NCBI GenBank assembly: GCA_003254905.1
Contig: QANU01109800.1
Location: 295,762-359,761 of the forward strand
Source: Nissolia schottii
Lineage: Eukaryota > Streptophyta > Magnoliopsida > Fabales > Fabaceae
DNA length: 64,000 nt
Direction of reading: 5' to 3'
In this document: piece after piece, positions 63,557 through 64,000 of the stretch
How the letters are laid out: the number at the start of each line of letters is the position of its first letter
How positions within the stretch are numbered: position 1 is the stretch's first letter
Position numbers and translations under genes: made by a program
The notes under the pieces: generated by a model
The model's input: only the letters and a program-made list of their open reading frames with translations
Databases searched by the model: none
What the model was told of the DNA's origin: nothing

Positions 63557-64000
63557 CCTGCATATGAATTTGGGTCGCAAAGTTAGCTGCAAAAAGGGCA
63601 CACAATAATTAATTACACGAGGCCAACATGTGTAAGTGTAGAATGCCCAAGTCTAGGGCAATTGCCTTGACTTTGTGACCCTCATTTTTCTGACAGGGTT
63701 AGCATAATCCCGCAAAATAGGAGGGGTTTTAGTAGTTGTTGTTGTTTATTTGGTTGACAATAGTATTGGCGAGCACTTCAATCAAAGAGATGCAGGGGCA
63801 GCATAAGAGTGTGTGTGTGTGTAACGAGTTTTGTGCAATCCAATCCCAAATAGTGAAAATTGTTCAAGTACTATGAGGGAGTGTCGGCAGAGGAAGCTTC
63901 CTTTCCTTACCTTACCCTGCACGGATATGGAGACAAATTTATAGTGCTTCAGTGTTTGCAGCTGCAGAGACTTGCAATTGATGCATCATTATATATTTAT
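63557..64000. other. Right edge, no gene recognised
   Basis: Contains a GT microsatellite at about 63808-63822. No frame or RNA gene could be supported. A gene may begin beyond the window. Confidence 0.4.

Overview
This is plant nuclear DNA, most likely from a legume close to soybean (Glycine). That assignment is an inference from AT-rich intergenic DNA, GT-AG introns, the encoded families (pentatricopeptide repeat, GASA, DUF620, DUF760, Pumilio) and the transposon types; no species marker was tested. Seven genes can be rebuilt exon by exon with uninterrupted reading frames. No CRISPR array, bacterial operon or intact tRNA/rRNA gene was seen.

Layout. 1-3.05 kb: repeat DNA with two roughly 1-kb direct repeats. 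5.99-8.87 kb (+): plastid-type DUF760 protein, six exons. 9.97-11.88 kb (+): intronless E-class PPR protein. 14.85-18.18 kb (+): Pumilio (PUF) RNA-binding protein, five exons. 18.91-20.45 kb: element with ~200-bp inverted repeats carrying a broken piece of a Rab2-type GTPase gene with an intron still in it. 21.34-22.81 kb (-): TXNDC9-type thioredoxin-fold protein. 25.29-25.79 kb (-): GASA/snakin peptide with 12 cysteines. 27.32-34.35 kb (-): ten-exon protein with N-terminal leucine-rich repeats and C-terminal WD40 repeats. 34.4-43.2 kb: gene-poor AT-rich DNA with MITEs. 43.21-52.78 kb: old, inactivated Tat-lineage Ty3/gypsy element with two 385-bp LTRs, a nested MITE and a decayed antisense reading frame. 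56.46-58.71 kb (+): DUF620 protein, three exons. 61.1-62.6 kb: LINE remnant split by an 844-bp hAT-like MITE. 63.4 kb: short SINE.

The genes do not form a pathway; they are ordinary single plant genes. The most informative material is the nested transposon history. Many insertions can be delimited by target-site duplications read directly from the sequence: 8-bp hAT-type pairs, a 9-bp pair around a MITE in the gypsy protease region, a 19-bp pair around an 84-bp LINE tail, and SINE duplications. No convincing new molecular system was found. The nearest candidates are the Rab2-carrying inverted-repeat element and the antisense frame in the Tat element.
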